The position numbers and the translations under genes are program-made. From Cristatella mucedo (Eukaryota > Bryozoa > Phylactolaemata > Cristatellidae): a DNA stretch of 64,000 bases. The stretch covers positions 6,366,001 to 6,430,000 of the forward strand of contig WPIO01000016.1 of NCBI GenBank assembly GCA_009760855.2, in the 5' to 3' direction. The notes under the pieces were generated by a model. The model made no database searches. It had not been told where the DNA came from and was given only the letters and a program-made list of their open reading frames with translations. Shown one piece after another: positions 61,995 to 64,000 of this stretch (its first letter is position 1; each line of letters starts with the position of its first letter).

Positions 61995-62117
61995 AATGAG
62001 CTCACCTGAGAAATTGCCGCCGCCGTTGGCCCAGGCAGCGGCAGCGAGTTCACGAACGCTAACGTCGCAGCGGGCAGCCGAAGCCCAGCGTAGCTAATGC
62101 TGGCGCTTCCCGTGCAG

Positions 62118-63710
<1,593 letters not shown>

Positions 63711-64000
63711 GTGCGTTGGCTCGCTCGCGCTCACGAAGCGCTCGGCTCGCGCTCACGCGAACTTTCCCGGCGTCAAGCAGCGGCGGTGGCGCCGCGCTGC
63801 GCCTCGAAGTCGTCGCCGGATCGGGCGGCCGCTTGCTGCGGCAGCAGCAGCGTCTCGCGACAGTATCCGGTCGGCAGGAAGTCACCGCTGTGACCTTTGA
63901 GCTGGCTGCTGCTGCTGCTGCTCGGCGACGCTTCGCGTGCGGCGCGACCTGCAGCAGCTGCGGCGCGTCAGAGAGAGACGGCGACGGCGACGGGCCGCTC

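Overview
The window is nuclear DNA from an invertebrate animal. Genes are split by GT/AG introns, three-quarters of the sequence is intergenic or intronic, and it is full of non-LTR (CR1/L2-type) retrotransposon copies with (ATT)n tails, tRNA-derived SINEs, long AG microsatellites and CGG arrays. The phylum cannot be fixed from the sequence. The repeat ends and the gene families (CBM39 glucan-recognition, GAPR-1-like CAP) fit an aquatic invertebrate such as a lophotrochozoan, but this is a guess.

Left part (1-15.6 kb). A five-exon plus-strand gene can be assembled from exon 4488-4608 to the stop at 13429. All four junctions agree in phase and the total is exactly 1245 nt (414 aa plus stop). 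It encodes a signal peptide, one CBM39 beta-1,3-glucan-binding domain, a Pro/Ser/Thr linker, a single transmembrane helix and a 204-residue tail with an SH3-type motif and a duplicated module of YxxL and YxxP tyrosine motifs. This looks like a cell-surface glucan receptor with a signalling tail, and it is the most interesting item here. Its introns carry SINE and LINE debris.

Middle (15-39 kb). This is mostly transposon territory. Two LINE families (called LINE-A and LINE-B here) occur as truncated, decayed copies. At 22.3-27.4 kb a SINE sits inside a LINE-A which sits inside a LINE-B. From 28 to 39 kb the sequence becomes GC-rich with CGG arrays and short tandem repeats, and I recognise no gene.

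Right part (39.5-64 kb). Three plus-strand GAPR-1-like CAP-domain genes lie in tandem: gene A (CAP exons 39562-41198, probable low-complexity 3' exons at 46.1 and 48.1 kb), gene B (complete, 50935-53453, 176 aa) and gene C (two exons at 62.1-63.7 kb, running off the window). Between them are an 11-bp minisatellite, a 3 x 99-bp repeat, a head-to-head array of about 175-bp units (59.0-60.9 kb), several perfect hairpins and dispersed repeats.

The glucan receptor and the CAP cluster are both compatible with surface recognition or immunity, but nothing in the sequence ties them functionally beyond being neighbours on one strand.
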